Below the pieces are notes generated by a model. That model ran no database searches. It saw only the letters and a program-made list of their open reading frames with translations, and was not told where the DNA came from. Positions 26,616 through 35,941 of a DNA stretch of 64,000 nucleotides are shown here, one piece after another; position 1 is the first letter of the stretch; the number at the start of each line of letters is the position of its first letter. Source of the DNA: Bradyrhizobium sp. 186 (GTDB taxonomy: Bacteria > Pseudomonadota > Alphaproteobacteria > Rhizobiales > Xanthobacteraceae). The DNA is taken from the NCBI RefSeq assembly GCF_023101685.1, contig NZ_CP082164.1:9765001-9829000 (forward strand), written 5' to 3'. The position numbers and the translations under genes are program-made.

Positions 26616-27218
26616 CTAGAACAGGGTCCGCTGCCGCATCGCGGCCGATAGCGTACCTTCATCGAGATAATCAAGCTCGCCGCCGACCGGCACGCCGTGG
26701 GCGAGCCGCGTGATCTTGACGTTGGCGTCCTGAAGCAGGTCGGTGATGTAATGCGCCGTGGTCTGGCCGTCGACCGTCGCATTCAGCGCCAGGATGACTT
26801 CGAGCACCTGCGCTTCATGCGCGCGCGCGACCAGCGCGTCGATGGTGAGATCCTGCGGGCCGACGCCGTCGAGCGGCGACAACGTCGCGCCGAGCACGTG
26901 GTAACGACCTTGAGTCGCATTGGCCCGCTCCAGCGCCCAGAGATCGGCGACATCGGCGACGACGACGATGATCGAGGGATCCCGTCGCGGATCGGTGCAG
27001 ACCGTGCAGGGACTTTGCGTATCGATATTGCCGCAGGTCTTGCACACCTGCACCTTTTCGAGCGCGACCTGCAAGGCACCCGACAGCGGCATCATCAGCG
27101 CCTCGCGCTTCTTGATCAAATGCAAGGCCGCGCGCCGCGCGGAGCGCGGACCGAGGCCCGGCAGCCGTGCGAGAAGCTGGACCAGCCGCTCGATTTCGGG
27201 ACCTGCAACCGCGCCCAT
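26616..27218 (-). CDS. recR: Recombination protein RecR
   Basis: Part of the RecFOR pathway that loads RecA at gaps. The 200-aa product has the N-terminal helix-hairpin-helix ([18 protein letters not shown]), a four-Cys zinc finger ([16 protein letters not shown]), a Toprim domain beginning [15 protein letters not shown] and a C-terminal Walker B-like segment ([20 protein letters not shown]). It follows ybaB after two bases on the same strand, in the conserved dnaX-ybaB-recR cluster. Confidence 0.97.
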   Translation of the reverse strand: MGAVAGPEIERLVQLLARLPGLGPRSARRAALHLIKKREALMMPLSGALQVALEKVQVCKTCGNIDTQSPCTVCTDPRRDPSIIVVVADVADLWALERANATQGRYHVLGATLSPLDGVGPQDLTIDALVARAHEAQVLEVILALNATVDGQTTAHYITDLLQDANVKITRLAHGVPVGGELDYLDEGTLSAAMRQRTLF

Positions 27219-27220
27219 TA

Positions 27221-27541
27221 TTACTGGCCGAACAACCCCGGCGGCAGGCTGAGCCCGCCGGTAAGCGCCTGCATCTTTTCCTGCATGGCCGTCTCCGCCT
27301 TGCGGCGGGCGTCACTGAGCGCGGTGACGAGCAGGTCTTCCAGCACCTCGCGCTCTTCCGGCTTCATCAGCGAGGGGTCGATCTTGACGCCCTTCACGTC
27401 CATCTTCGCGGTCATGCGCACCGCGACGAGGCCGCCGCCGGAGGTGCCCTCGACCTCGACATTGCCGAGTTCGTCCTGCATCGCCTGCATCTTGGATTGC
27501 AGTTGCGCCGCCTGCTTCATCATGCCGAGAAAATCAGCCAT
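27221..27541 (-). CDS. ybaB: Nucleoid-associated protein YbaB/EbfC
   Basis: A 106-aa DNA-binding dimer of the YbaB/EbfC family, which coats DNA and is often encoded between dnaX and recR. Visible family features are the N-terminal helix [20 protein letters not shown], the strand [20 protein letters not shown] and the C-terminal helix [20 protein letters not shown]-like palindrome separates it from dnaX. Confidence 0.95.
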   Translation of the reverse strand: MADFLGMMKQAAQLQSKMQAMQDELGNVEVEGTSGGGLVAVRMTAKMDVKGVKIDPSLMKPEEREVLEDLLVTALSDARRKAETAMQEKMQALTGGLSLPPGLFGQ

Positions 27542-27612
27542 CGGTGCGTGTCCTTGGAAAGATGGACTCTAAGGCGCCATGAATCGTCATCGCGCCTTAG
27601 CATATTGTTTGC

Positions 27613-27657
27613 GCATGATCTTATCGGAAAACCGCTTCGCACTTTTCCGGATCATGC
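27613..27657. repeat. Short palindrome (GCATGATC family)
   Basis: GCATGATC at 27613 and GATCATGC at 27650 frame a spaced palindrome with inner CGGAAAA / TTTTCCG. This 45-bp unit lies two bases beyond the dnaX stop and may act as a transcript-stabilising or terminating hairpin. Confidence 0.7.
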
Positions 27658-27659
27658 TC

Positions 27660-29498
27660 CTAGAGATCGTCGCCGTCGGAACCGTCGGGCGGATCGTCAC
27701 TGCCATAGTCGGCATTAATATTGGATACCGGCGCCTCGGGGGCAAGTCTGCGGACCTCGACGACCTTCGCCCCGGGGAAGCGCGATAGCACCTCCTGCAC
27801 GCGCGGATCGGCCTCGGCGGTACGCGCATGCTCCTGCTTGGCGGCCTGGTTGACCGAGCGCAGCGTCGGCTGGCCCTGCTCGTTGGAGACGATCACGGTC
27901 CAGCGGCGGCCGGTCCAGAGCTCGAACTTGCGCGCGAGTTCGGTGATCATGGTCTTGGAGGCGTTCGGCTCGAGCGCGACTTCCAGCCGGCCCTCCTCGA
28001 AACGGACGAGGCGCATGTCGCCTTCGAGCGCCGCCTTGGTCATGATATCGCGCTTCTGGCCGGCGAGCGCGACAAGCTGGGTGAAGCTCGTGACGCGCAG
28101 TGCCGGCGCGGCAGTTTGCGGATCTGGCGCGGGCGCCGCCATCTGCGGCCGAGCGCCGCCCCCGAACGATGACGGCGACGAGGTTGGCGCGCGAACAGGC
28201 GCGGCGGAGGCAACCGGCGAAGCCGGCGCGCTGCGCGCTGCACTGCCGCCGCTCACGACCGGCGAACCGCCGCCGTTCTGCTCCAGCATCCTGAGCGCTT
28301 CGTCCGGCGTCGGCAGATCCGCGACATAGGCGATGCGCACCAGCACCATTTCGGCGGCAGCCGCCGGGCGCGTCGCGGCCTGCACCTCGGTGATGCCCTT
28401 GAGCAGCATCTGCCACATCCGCGACAGCACGCGCATCGAGATTTTCGAGGCAAAGTCGCGCGCGCGCAGCCGCTCGGTCTCGCCATAGGCGACGTTGTCG
28501 GCGGTCGCCGGCACGATCTTCACGCGGGTGACGAAGTTGACGAATTCCGCGAGGTCCGAGAGCACGACAATCGGATCGGCGCCGACGTCGTACTGGTCGC
28601 GGAACTCCTTGAATGCGGCGGCGATGTCGCCGCGCGCCAGCGAATCGAACAGATCGATGACGCGGGTGCGGTCGGCGAGCCCGAGCATCTGCCTGACGGC
28701 ATCGGCCTTCACTGTGCCTGCCGCATGCGCGATCGCCTGGTCGAGCAGCGACAGCGAATCGCGCACGGAACCTTCGGCGGCGCGCGCGATGATGCCGAGC
28801 GCTTCCGGCTCGATCTCGACGCTTTCCTTCGCAGCGATATTGGCAAGGTGCTTCATCAGCACGTCGGCCTCGACCCGGCGGAGGTCGAAGCGCTGGCAGC
28901 GCGACAGCACGGTCACCGGAACCTTGCGGATCTCGGTGGTCGCGAACACGAATTTTGCGTGCTCCGGCGGTTCCTCCAGCGTCTTCAGGAAGGCGTTGAA
29001 CGCCGCCGTCGACAGCATGTGGACTTCGTCGATGATGTAGACCTTGTAGCGGGCGCTGGCCGGCGCGTAGCGCACGCTGTCATTGATCTGGCGGACATCG
29101 TCAACGCCGGTATGCGACGCGGCGTCCATCTCCAGCACGTCCATGTGCCGGCTTTCCATGATCGCCTGGCAATGCACGCCCAGTGTCGGCATGTGGACGG
29201 TTGGCCCCTTCACCGAGCCGTCCGGCATCTCGTAGTTGAGCGCACGGGCGAGAATGCGCGCGGTAGTGGTCTTGCCGACTCCGCGGACGCCGGTGAGAAT
29301 CCAAGCCTGCGGAATGCGTCCGGTTTCGAACGCATTGGAGACGGTGCGGACCACGGCCTCCTGGCCGATCAGATCGTCGAAGCTGGAGGGGCGGTATTTG
29401 CGTGCCAGCACCCGGTAGGGTGTGCCCGGCTGGGCGCCGAGCGCAAAACCGGCGTGGCTGGCGCTATCGGAATTGGAAGGGGCGCCAGCGTCGGTCAT
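27660..29498 (-). CDS. dnaX: DNA polymerase III subunits gamma and tau
   Basis: The clamp-loader ATPase of the replicase (612 aa). The N-terminal half has Walker A GVRGVGKTT, the DEVH Walker B (YIIDEVHMLS), sensor 1 ATTEIRKVPVTVLSRCQRF and the lid/collar domains. The usual four-Cys zinc module of the loader is reduced: GVHCQAI is present but most expected Cys are absent. A low-complexity Ala/Pro/Ser linker (about 400-460) leads to the tau C-terminal region. It lies next to the SRP RNA gene, as commonly seen in alphaproteobacteria. Confidence 0.96.
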   Translation of the reverse strand: MTDAGAPSNSDSASHAGFALGAQPGTPYRVLARKYRPSSFDDLIGQEAVVRTVSNAFETGRIPQAWILTGVRGVGKTTTARILARALNYEMPDGSVKGPTVHMPTLGVHCQAIMESRHMDVLEMDAASHTGVDDVRQINDSVRYAPASARYKVYIIDEVHMLSTAAFNAFLKTLEEPPEHAKFVFATTEIRKVPVTVLSRCQRFDLRRVEADVLMKHLANIAAKESVEIEPEALGIIARAAEGSVRDSLSLLDQAIAHAAGTVKADAVRQMLGLADRTRVIDLFDSLARGDIAAAFKEFRDQYDVGADPIVVLSDLAEFVNFVTRVKIVPATADNVAYGETERLRARDFASKISMRVLSRMWQMLLKGITEVQAATRPAAAAEMVLVRIAYVADLPTPDEALRMLEQNGGGSPVVSGGSAARSAPASPVASAAPVRAPTSSPSSFGGGARPQMAAPAPDPQTAAPALRVTSFTQLVALAGQKRDIMTKAALEGDMRLVRFEEGRLEVALEPNASKTMITELARKFELWTGRRWTVIVSNEQGQPTLRSVNQAAKQEHARTAEADPRVQEVLSRFPGAKVVEVRRLAPEAPVSNINADYGSDDPPDGSDGDDL

Positions 29499-29599
29499 CG
29501 GTCGATCCGCAATGGAATGTCTTTCGGCCGGCTTTTGCGGAAAGGGGCGCGCTGGCGGTTTTGCCGCCGGCGCAATTCGCTCGAAAAAACAGGTAGGAG

Positions 29600-29697
29600 A
29601 CTGACGAGCGACCCGATCCTGACCTCGTTAGGGCTGCTTCCTTCCGGACCTGACCCGGTTGGCGAGTGGCTCGTCCACCGCCAATCTCCCGGTCCCT
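29600..29697 (-). ncRNA. ffs: Signal recognition particle RNA (4.5S type)
   Basis: The minus strand contains the invariant SRP RNA domain IV core GGTCAGGTCCGGAAGGAAGC followed by AGCCC. Flanking sequences GACGAGC and GCTCGTC pair to close the long hairpin. The RNA binds Ffh to target nascent membrane proteins. The ends are estimated from pairing (about 98 bases) and may be off by several bases. It lies upstream of dnaX on the same strand. Confidence 0.93.
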
Positions 29698-29882
29698 ATT
29701 TGGGGCCAAAGGGGCCGGAAAGCAAGCGGGTATCACCTTGAACGGGCTGGACTTAGCTCTGGCTTGCCCAGCATCCGGGCAATTCCCGGTCTGCCCAGCC
29801 GATAGGCTGTGCTTTCACTGCCGGGAGTGCCTTGGTATGAACACTGCCGGAACTCCATCCAACAGAAAAGCGATTGATCCCA

Positions 29883-30737
29883 ATGGTTACACGTCGTGAT
29901 GTTGCATCGATTGTCGGACTTGGCGCTATTGGCGCAGCGACCGCGGGCGCGCTGGTGTCCCCGGCCGTGGCCCAAGCGGCCGATCCGAACGAATCGACCT
30001 TTGCCCGCATCCGCCGCACCAAGAAGATGCGGATCGGCGCGGTCGGCGGCGGCGCGCCCTACTACATGAAGGACCTCGCCAGCGGCCAGTGGAAGGGCTT
30101 TTACGTCGACATCGCCAAGGCGCTTGCCGACGACATGGAGGCCGAGCTCGACATCACCGAGACCACTTGGGGCAATTCGGTGCTCGATCTCCAGGCCAAC
30201 AAGATCGACATCTTCTTCGGCCTCAACCCGACCCCGAAACGCGCGCTGGTGGTCGATTTCTCGGTGCCGGTCTTCAACAACGCCTTCGGCATTCTCTGCA
30301 AGAAGGACTTCAAGCCGAAGAGCTGGGCGGAGCTGAACTCGCCCGACGTCAAGATCGCCGTCGACCAGGGTTCGTCCCACGACCAGGTCGTCAGCCGCCT
30401 GACGCCGAAGGCGCAGATCACCCGGCTGAAGAGCGCCGACGACGCCACCGCCGCGCTCCAGACCGGCCGCGTCGACGCACAGTGCCTGATCACCATGCTG
30501 TCGCTGACCGTCCTGAAGAAGAACCCCTCGCTCGGCCAGTTTGTGCTGCCGACGCCGATCTTCGCCACAACGTCGAATGCCGGCTTCCGCCGCGAGACCG
30601 ACAAGACCTGGCGCGACTACGTCAACACCTGGATCGACTTCAACAAGGGCCTCGGTTTCATCCGCAACGCGATCATCACCAATATGGAGCTGGTGGGCGT
30701 GACCGAAGCGGACATTCCGCCGGGCGTGTCGCTGTAA
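29883..30737 (+). CDS. Amino-acid-type ABC transporter periplasmic binding protein
   Basis: A family 3 extracellular solute-binding protein (284 aa). The N terminus MVTRRDVASIVGLGAIGAAT has a twin arginine before the hydrophobic stretch and ends AVAQA|ADP, so it may use Tat export. The mature part shows the class signature KGFYVDIAKALADDMEAELD and NKIDIFFGLNPTPKRALVVD. ATG at 29883 precedes the signal peptide. It heads an operon with a permease, an ATPase, an SDR-like protein and an enolase-superfamily enzyme. The ligand is unknown; the epimerase suggests a dipeptide, D-amino acid or related compound (inference). Confidence 0.9.
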   Translation: MVTRRDVASIVGLGAIGAATAGALVSPAVAQAADPNESTFARIRRTKKMRIGAVGGGAPYYMKDLASGQWKGFYVDIAKALADDMEAELDITETTWGNSVLDLQANKIDIFFGLNPTPKRALVVDFSVPVFNNAFGILCKKDFKPKSWAELNSPDVKIAVDQGSSHDQVVSRLTPKAQITRLKSADDATAALQTGRVDAQCLITMLSLTVLKKNPSLGQFVLPTPIFATTSNAGFRRETDKTWRDYVNTWIDFNKGLGFIRNAIITNMELVGVTEADIPPGVSL

Positions 30738-30782
30738 GGTGTGATGAGTTTGGGTCGAACTCAGTCCGCGCGCTCCGCTCTG

Positions 30783-30911
30783 CTCCCTCTCCCGCCTGCG
30801 GGAGAGGGTTGGGGTGAGGGTAGCTCCGCAGGCGAGGCTCCCCAAGAGGATAAAACCCTCACCCGCATCGCATCTTCGATGCGATACGACCTCCCCCGCA
30901 AGCGGGGGAGG
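30783..30911. repeat. Palindrome of the CTCCC...GGGAG family inside the operon
   Basis: CTCCCTCTCCCGCCTGCGGG and AGGGTTGGGGTGAGGG at the left face CCCTCACCC and CTCCCCCGCAAGCGGGGGAG at the right. It separates the binding-protein gene from the permease gene and could set different transcript levels for them. Confidence 0.8.
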
Positions 30912-30929
30912 TAAAGCAAGAAAGCACGC

Positions 30930-31592
30930 ATGTATCAGTGGGACTTCGGCATCCTCTGGAGCTATCGCTGGCTCTTCCTCAACGGGCTTGGCGTCACCGT
31001 CGGCTTCACCGTGGTCATCGTCGTGCTCGGGCTCGTCTTCGGATTGTTCGGCGCGTTCGGCACCCTGTCGCGCTTTAGAGCGGTGCGCCTGATCGCGCTC
31101 ACCTTCATCGAGGCGTTCCGCTGCACGCCGATCCTGGTGCAGCTGATCTGGTTCTATTACGCGCTGCCGATTCTCGCCGGTGTCGAGATGACTCCGATCA
31201 CGGCGTCGGCGCTGGCGCTCTCGCTCTATGGCGGCTCGTTCTATTCGGAGATCATCCGCGGCGGCATCGTCTCGATCGACAACGGGCAGTCGGAAGCCGG
31301 CGCCGCGCTCGGCATGACGCCGGGCCAGGCCATGCGGCGCATCGTGCTGCCGCAGGCGATCAAGCGCATGATCCCCGCGCTGATGAACCAGTCGATCATC
31401 CAGTTCAAGAACACCTCGCTGGTCTCGGTGCTGGCGGTGCCTGATCTGGTCTATCAGAGCCAGGTCGCCGCCCATGACAGCTACCGGCCGCTCGAAACCT
31501 ACACGGCCGTTGCGGTCGCCTATGCGGCGATCCTGATTCCCCTGACCATCATCGTCCGCCGTGGCGAGAAGCGACTGGCGGGCAGCGAATGA
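30930..31592 (+). CDS. Amino-acid ABC transporter permease
   Basis: A 220-aa inner-membrane permease of the His/Glu/Gln/Arg/opine type. About five hydrophobic segments are visible (from residue 15), with [20 protein letters not shown] at the front and the EAA loop [20 protein letters not shown] that docks on the ATPase. Only one permease gene is present, so it may act as a homodimer. Its stop overlaps the start of the ATPase gene (ATGA). Confidence 0.95.
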   Translation: MYQWDFGILWSYRWLFLNGLGVTVGFTVVIVVLGLVFGLFGAFGTLSRFRAVRLIALTFIEAFRCTPILVQLIWFYYALPILAGVEMTPITASALALSLYGGSFYSEIIRGGIVSIDNGQSEAGAALGMTPGQAMRRIVLPQAIKRMIPALMNQSIIQFKNTSLVSVLAVPDLVYQSQVAAHDSYRPLETYTAVAVAYAAILIPLTIIVRRGEKRLAGSE

Positions 31593-32383
31593 GCGAGACA
31601 TCCAAGATCGAGATCCGGAGCTTGCGCAAGAGTTTTGGCAGCAACGAGGTCTTGAAGAACATCAGCCTCGACGTCGCCAAGGGCGGCGTGGTGGCGCTGA
31701 TCGGCCCGTCGGGCTCGGGCAAGTCGACGCTGCTTCGCTGCATCAATCTCCTGGTCGTGCCCGACGGCGGCAGTGTCCGGGTCGGCGATACGCGCTTTGC
31801 GTTCGGTGAGGGCGCGAAGCTGCCTGATGTGAAGACGCTGGCAAAATTCCGCGCCACCACCGGCATGGTGTTCCAGCACTTCAACCTGTTCCCACACATG
31901 ACGACGCTGCAGAACGTGATGGAGGGCCCCGTCACGGTGCGGCGCATGGCCAAGGCGGACGCCGAGAAGCTCGCGCGCGCGCAGCTTGCCAAGGTCGGCC
32001 TTGCGGAGAAGGCCGACCAATATCCGGCGACGCTCTCGGGCGGACAGAAGCAGCGCGTCGCGATCGCGCGGGCGCTCGCCATGGAGCCGGACGTGATGCT
32101 GTTCGACGAGGCAACCTCGGCGCTCGATCCCGAGCTGGTCGGAGAGGTGCTTAGCGTCATGCAGCGGTTGGCGTCGGAGGGCATGACGATGGTGATCGTG
32201 ACCCACGAAATCGCCTTCGCCCGCGAGGTCGCCGACCGCCTCATCTTCATGCGCGACGGCGTCGTCGTCGAGGAAGGTCCGGCGCGGCAGGTGATCGACA
32301 ATCCGCAGCAGGCCGCGACGCGCGCCTTCCTCAGCCATTTCCACCGCACCGGCGCACTGCCGCCGGCCAACGCAGCAACGTGA
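31589..32383 (+). CDS. Amino-acid ABC transporter ATP-binding protein
   Basis: The ATPase that powers the import system (264 aa). Walker [11 protein letters not shown] loop [13 protein letters not shown], signature [15 protein letters not shown], Walker [15 protein letters not shown] and switch His (VTHEIAFA) are all intact. ATG at 31589 overlaps the permease stop; its own TGA overlaps the next ATG (TGATG), so the last four genes of the operon are translationally linked. Confidence 0.97.
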   Translation: MSETSKIEIRSLRKSFGSNEVLKNISLDVAKGGVVALIGPSGSGKSTLLRCINLLVVPDGGSVRVGDTRFAFGEGAKLPDVKTLAKFRATTGMVFQHFNLFPHMTTLQNVMEGPVTVRRMAKADAEKLARAQLAKVGLAEKADQYPATLSGGQKQRVAIARALAMEPDVMLFDEATSALDPELVGEVLSVMQRLASEGMTMVIVTHEIAFAREVADRLIFMRDGVVVEEGPARQVIDNPQQAATRAFLSHFHRTGALPPANAAT

Positions 32384-33138
32384 TGCCTGATATCAACCGT
32401 GCCTATCTCGTCACCGGCGCCGCCAGCGGCATCGGCCGCGCCACCGCAAAATTGCTCGCGGCCCCTGGCACCGCACTCCTGCTGCACACGCGGTCGAACG
32501 CAGCCGGCCTCGATGCCACCGCGGCGGAGGCCGAAGCGCAAGGTGCCGTGGTGGCAAAATGCCTCGGCGATCTCGCCGAGGAGGCCGCAGCCGCCGATGC
32601 CATCGCCGCCGCGCATGTCGCCTTCGGCGGGCTCGATGGATTGATCCTGGTTGGCGGCCATGCCCGCCGAGGCAGTGCGATCGGCACGCCAGCGGACGAA
32701 TTCCGCCGCGCGATGGATGAGTCGGCACTGGCTTTCACACGGCTGGTCGAGGCCGCGCTTCCACTGTTGCGCGCAGGGCATGACGCACGGATCGTCGCGG
32801 TATCGTCCTTCGTGGCGCACGCGATCCGGCCAGAGTTCGCGCCGTTCGCGGCGACGGCAGCGAGCCGTTCCGCGCTCGAAGCGCTGGTGCGCCTCACCGC
32901 GGTCGAACTTGCCAGGGACGGCATCACCGTCAACGCGGTCGCGCCCGGCCTCATCGTCAAGGACAAGCCGAGCGAGAGCAGGCTGTCGCCCGAGCAGATC
33001 GCCGCGACCGAAGCGCTGATCCCGATGAACCGCCGCGGGCGGCCGGAGGAAGTGGCGGAAATCATCGCCTTCCTGGCGTCGCCGAAAGCGTCCTACGTCA
33101 CCGGCCAGGTCTGGCACGTCAATGGAGGCCTGACATGA
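32383..33138 (+). CDS. SDR-fold protein lacking the catalytic Tyr and Lys
   Basis: The 251-aa protein has the Rossmann motif of short-chain dehydrogenases, TGAASGIG (T11-G18), the structural NAG-like region (GGHARRG), the Ser of IVAVSSF (about 141) and the C-terminal PGLIVKDKP and [11 protein letters not shown] segments. Where the active site should read YxxxK, the aligned residues are T158 and R162 ([14 protein letters not shown]). It may be catalytically altered or a binding protein. The gene overlaps its neighbours on both sides (TGATG, ATGA), which ties it to the transport and epimerase genes. Confidence 0.85.
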   Translation: MPDINRAYLVTGAASGIGRATAKLLAAPGTALLLHTRSNAAGLDATAAEAEAQGAVVAKCLGDLAEEAAAADAIAAAHVAFGGLDGLILVGGHARRGSAIGTPADEFRRAMDESALAFTRLVEAALPLLRAGHDARIVAVSSFVAHAIRPEFAPFAATAASRSALEALVRLTAVELARDGITVNAVAPGLIVKDKPSESRLSPEQIAATEALIPMNRRGRPEEVAEIIAFLASPKASYVTGQVWHVNGGLT

Positions 33139-34262
33139 CCGAAGCGACCGTCGAACGTATCAGGCTGTTCCTGATCGAGAGCCCGATCAAGATGGCGCGC
33201 CTCCAGGGCGTCGGCAACGTCAAGGGCACGGTCAAACGCGTGCTGATCGAGCTCACGTCGAGCGACGGCGTGATCGGCTGGGGCGAGGCGGCGCCGTGGG
33301 AGGTCTTTACGGGAACGCCGGAAGCGGCGTTCTCCGCGCTCGACATCTATTTGCGGCCGATCGTGCTCGGCAAACCCGTACGCCGCATTCGCGCGCTGAT
33401 GGCCGAGCTCGACCGCGCGCTGGTCGGACACGCCGAAGCAAAAGTCGCGATCGAGATGGCGCTGCTCGACATCGTCGGGAAGTCGTCGGGGCTTTCGGTT
33501 GCCGATTTGCTCGGCGGCCGCGTGCGCGACACGATCCCACTGTCGTTCTCGATCGCCGATCCCGATTTCGCCGCCGATCTGGAGCGCATGCGGAAGATGG
33601 TTCCGGACGGAAACGTCATCTACAAGGTCAAAACCGGCGTGAAGCCGCATCGCGAGGATCTCGATCACCTCGAAGCGATCCGAAAGGAATTCGGCGACAA
33701 GGTCGACCTTCGCGTCGACTATAACCAGGCCTTAGCGCCGTTCGGCGCCATCAAGATCTTGCGCGAGGTCGAGCAGTTCGCGCCGACCTTCATCGAGCAA
33801 CCGGTGCCGCGCAAATATCTCGATGTCATGGCGCAGCTCACCGCGGCGCTTGAAACGCCCGTGCTCGCCGACGAAAGCTGTTTCGACCGCCGCGACATGA
33901 TGGAGGTGGTGCGCCGCGAGGCGGCGGACGCCGTGTCGATCAAGCTGATGAAGGCCGGCGGCCTGTTCGAGGCGCAGGCGATCATGGCGATCGCCGACAT
34001 CGCCGGCCTGCCCGGCTATGGCGGCACGCTGTGGGAGGGCGGCATTGGCCTTGCCGCCGGCACGCAGCTGATCGCGGCGACGCCGGGCATCTCGCTCGGC
34101 TGCGAATTCTACATGCCGCATCATGTGCTGACCGAGGACGTGCTCGAAGAGCGCGTCGCCAACCGCGGCGGTCATGTCGTGGTGCCCGACGGCCCCGGCC
34201 TCGGCATCCGCGTCAGCGAAGCCTCGATCCGCGCCAATGCGCGCGTGCTGGCGGAGGCGTAA
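33135..34262 (+). CDS. Enolase-superfamily epimerase / cycloisomerase (MLE subgroup)
   Basis: A 375-aa enzyme of the muconate lactonizing subgroup, which includes dipeptide epimerases and N-succinylamino acid racemases. The catalytic pattern is complete: K164-x-K166 (YKVKTG), Mg ligands D195 (VDYNQ), E221 (FIEQPV) and D246 (LADES), and the opposite Lys K270 ([10 protein letters not shown]). The capping domain is N-terminal (1-130). Substrate cannot be read from sequence; the linked amino-acid transporter favours an amino-acid or dipeptide substrate. ATG overlaps the SDR stop. Confidence 0.88.
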   Translation: MTEATVERIRLFLIESPIKMARLQGVGNVKGTVKRVLIELTSSDGVIGWGEAAPWEVFTGTPEAAFSALDIYLRPIVLGKPVRRIRALMAELDRALVGHAEAKVAIEMALLDIVGKSSGLSVADLLGGRVRDTIPLSFSIADPDFAADLERMRKMVPDGNVIYKVKTGVKPHREDLDHLEAIRKEFGDKVDLRVDYNQALAPFGAIKILREVEQFAPTFIEQPVPRKYLDVMAQLTAALETPVLADESCFDRRDMMEVVRREAADAVSIKLMKAGGLFEAQAIMAIADIAGLPGYGGTLWEGGIGLAAGTQLIAATPGISLGCEFYMPHHVLTEDVLEERVANRGGHVVVPDGPGLGIRVSEASIRANARVLAEA

Positions 34263-34303
34263 GACGTGGAAGCGTAGCCGCCAGCAGCGCCACAAACTCA
34301 CTC

Positions 34304-34448
34304 GTCGTCCCGGGCAAGCGTAAGCGCAGACCCGGGACCCATATCCACAGGGAGGAGTTGTCGCGTAAGCGGGTAACCGCGAGTCTTCGCAAAATGTGAT
34401 CCTGTGGCTATGGGTCCCGGATCGGCGCTCCGCTTGTCCGGGACGACG
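34304..34448. repeat. RUP palindrome (CGTCGTCCCGG...CCCATA family)
   Basis: The outer arms CGTCGTCCCGGGCAAGCG and CGCTTGTCCGGGACGACG and the inner CCCATATCCACAGG / CCTGTGGCTATGGG pair enclose about 50 bases of loop. It lies between the epimerase gene and the HIT gene. Confidence 0.83.
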
Positions 34449-34553
34449 ATCGAGTATGCAGCCGCCGCGGAGCCTTATCCTTCCCCTGGCGGACTCGGTG
34501 TCGTATGGTCCGAGCAAACAAGCCCGACCCCATCGGGCCATCCGGAAACCTTC

Positions 34554-34973
34554 ATGCCCGATCCCGTCTGGACGCTGCACTCCCGCCTGAAAGAGGACAC
34601 CATCGACATCGGCGACCTGCCGCTGTCGAAGGTGCTTGTCATCAAGGACGCGCATTATCCGTGGCTGCTGCTGGTGCCGCGGCGCACGGACGCGGTCGAG
34701 ATCATCGATCTCGACGAGGTCCAGCAGGCGCAGTTGATGACCGAGATCTCGCGCGTCTCGCGCGCGCTGAAGGAGATCACCAAATGCGACAAGCTCAATG
34801 TCGCCGCTCTCGGCAATTTGGTGCCGCAGCTTCACGTCCACATCATCGCACGCCGCACCGGTGACGCCGCCTGGCCGCGGCCGGTCTGGGGCGTGATGCA
34901 ACCGCTGGCGCACGATGCCACGGAGGTGCAGAATTTCATCAGCGCGCTTCGCCGCAAGATCTGGTTGGGTTGA
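34554..34973 (+). CDS. HIT domain protein
   Basis: A 139-aa histidine-triad family nucleotide-binding protein, probably a nucleotidyl hydrolase or transferase. The motif reads PQLHVHIIAR: two His are in place (the central one is the nucleophile), while the first of the triad is Gln, a substitution also seen in other branches of the superfamily. ATG at 34554 gives MPDPVWTLHSRLKEDTIDIG. It is followed 11 bases later by nudC, suggesting a shared role in nucleotide clean-up. Confidence 0.85.
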   Translation: MPDPVWTLHSRLKEDTIDIGDLPLSKVLVIKDAHYPWLLLVPRRTDAVEIIDLDEVQQAQLMTEISRVSRALKEITKCDKLNVAALGNLVPQLHVHIIARRTGDAAWPRPVWGVMQPLAHDATEVQNFISALRRKIWLG

Positions 34974-34984
34974 AAGAACAAGAA

Positions 34985-35929
34985 ATGTCAGCATTCGACT
35001 CGTTTCCGCTGGGGCAGCCGGCCTTCGTCACCAGCATCCTCGATCGCGCCGCGCATCTGCGCCGTAACGACGAAAAGCTGTTCGCGATGGAGCAGAACCC
35101 GTCGTCTCGCGCCTATGTCGTCCACCGCGACTCGCTGCTGGTGAAGCACGAGGGCGAGCGCGCACGCGCAATGCTGTCGATCGACGAAGCGCTGAAATGC
35201 GGCGCCAATCCCGGCACGATCTTCCTAGGCTTGCGCGACGGCGCCGCGGTGTTCGGCATGGGCCTGTCGCAGGCTGCCGCCGAGAAGCTGGTCGGTCGCG
35301 AGGACTACAGCCTCACCGAACTGCGCGGCATGGCGATGCAGGGCGCGATCGCGCCGCAGGAGCTCTCGGCGGTCGCGATGGCGAAGTCGATGGTGAGCTG
35401 GCACCAGCGCCACGGCTATTGCGCCAATTGCGGCACCCGCAGCGCGATGAAAGAAGGCGGCTGGAAGCGCGATTGCCCGAGCTGCAAGGCCGAGCACTTT
35501 CCGCGCACCGATCCGGTCGTGATCATGCTGGTCGCTTCGGGCGAGAAGTGCCTGCTCGGCCGCCAGAAGCAATTTCCGCCGGGCATGTATTCGTGCCTCG
35601 CCGGCTTCGTCGAGGCCGCCGAGACGATCGAGGACGCAGTGCGCCGCGAGATCCTCGAAGAGTCCGGCATCCGCTGCACCGACGTGCAGTACTACATGAC
35701 CCAGCCCTGGCCCTATCCGTCGTCGCTGATGATCGGCTGTAGCGCACGCGCGCTGAACGAGGACATCGTCGTCGATCACTCGGAGCTGGAGGATGCGCGC
35801 TGGTTCACGCGCGACGAGGCAGCCCTGATGCTGATGCGGACCCATCCGGATGGGCTCGCCGGCCCGCATCCCTTCGCCATCGCCCATCATCTGCTCGGCC
35901 GCTGGGTGCACGACAAGAACGGCGCTTGA
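34985..35929 (+). CDS. nudC: NAD-capped RNA hydrolase / NADH pyrophosphatase NudC
   Basis: Cleaves NAD(H) or NAD caps on RNA to NMN and AMP. The 314-aa protein has an N-terminal domain, a four-Cys zinc ribbon (YCANCGTRS... CPSCKAEHFPRTDPVVI), the Nudix box beginning GFVEAAETIEDAVRREILEE and the NudC specificity motif QPWPYPSSLM. All features of the family are present. It follows the HIT gene and precedes a PfkB kinase, all on the same strand with short gaps. Confidence 0.95.
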   Translation: MSAFDSFPLGQPAFVTSILDRAAHLRRNDEKLFAMEQNPSSRAYVVHRDSLLVKHEGERARAMLSIDEALKCGANPGTIFLGLRDGAAVFGMGLSQAAAEKLVGREDYSLTELRGMAMQGAIAPQELSAVAMAKSMVSWHQRHGYCANCGTRSAMKEGGWKRDCPSCKAEHFPRTDPVVIMLVASGEKCLLGRQKQFPPGMYSCLAGFVEAAETIEDAVRREILEESGIRCTDVQYYMTQPWPYPSSLMIGCSARALNEDIVVDHSELEDARWFTRDEAALMLMRTHPDGLAGPHPFAIAHHLLGRWVHDKNGA

Positions 35930-35941
35930 GCTGAACCGCCG

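Noticed and set aside
29733..31601. A 622-codon minus-strand open frame opposite the binding-protein and permease genes
   Set aside because: It is antisense to clear ABC transporter genes and runs through a RUP; composition is that of a shadow frame.
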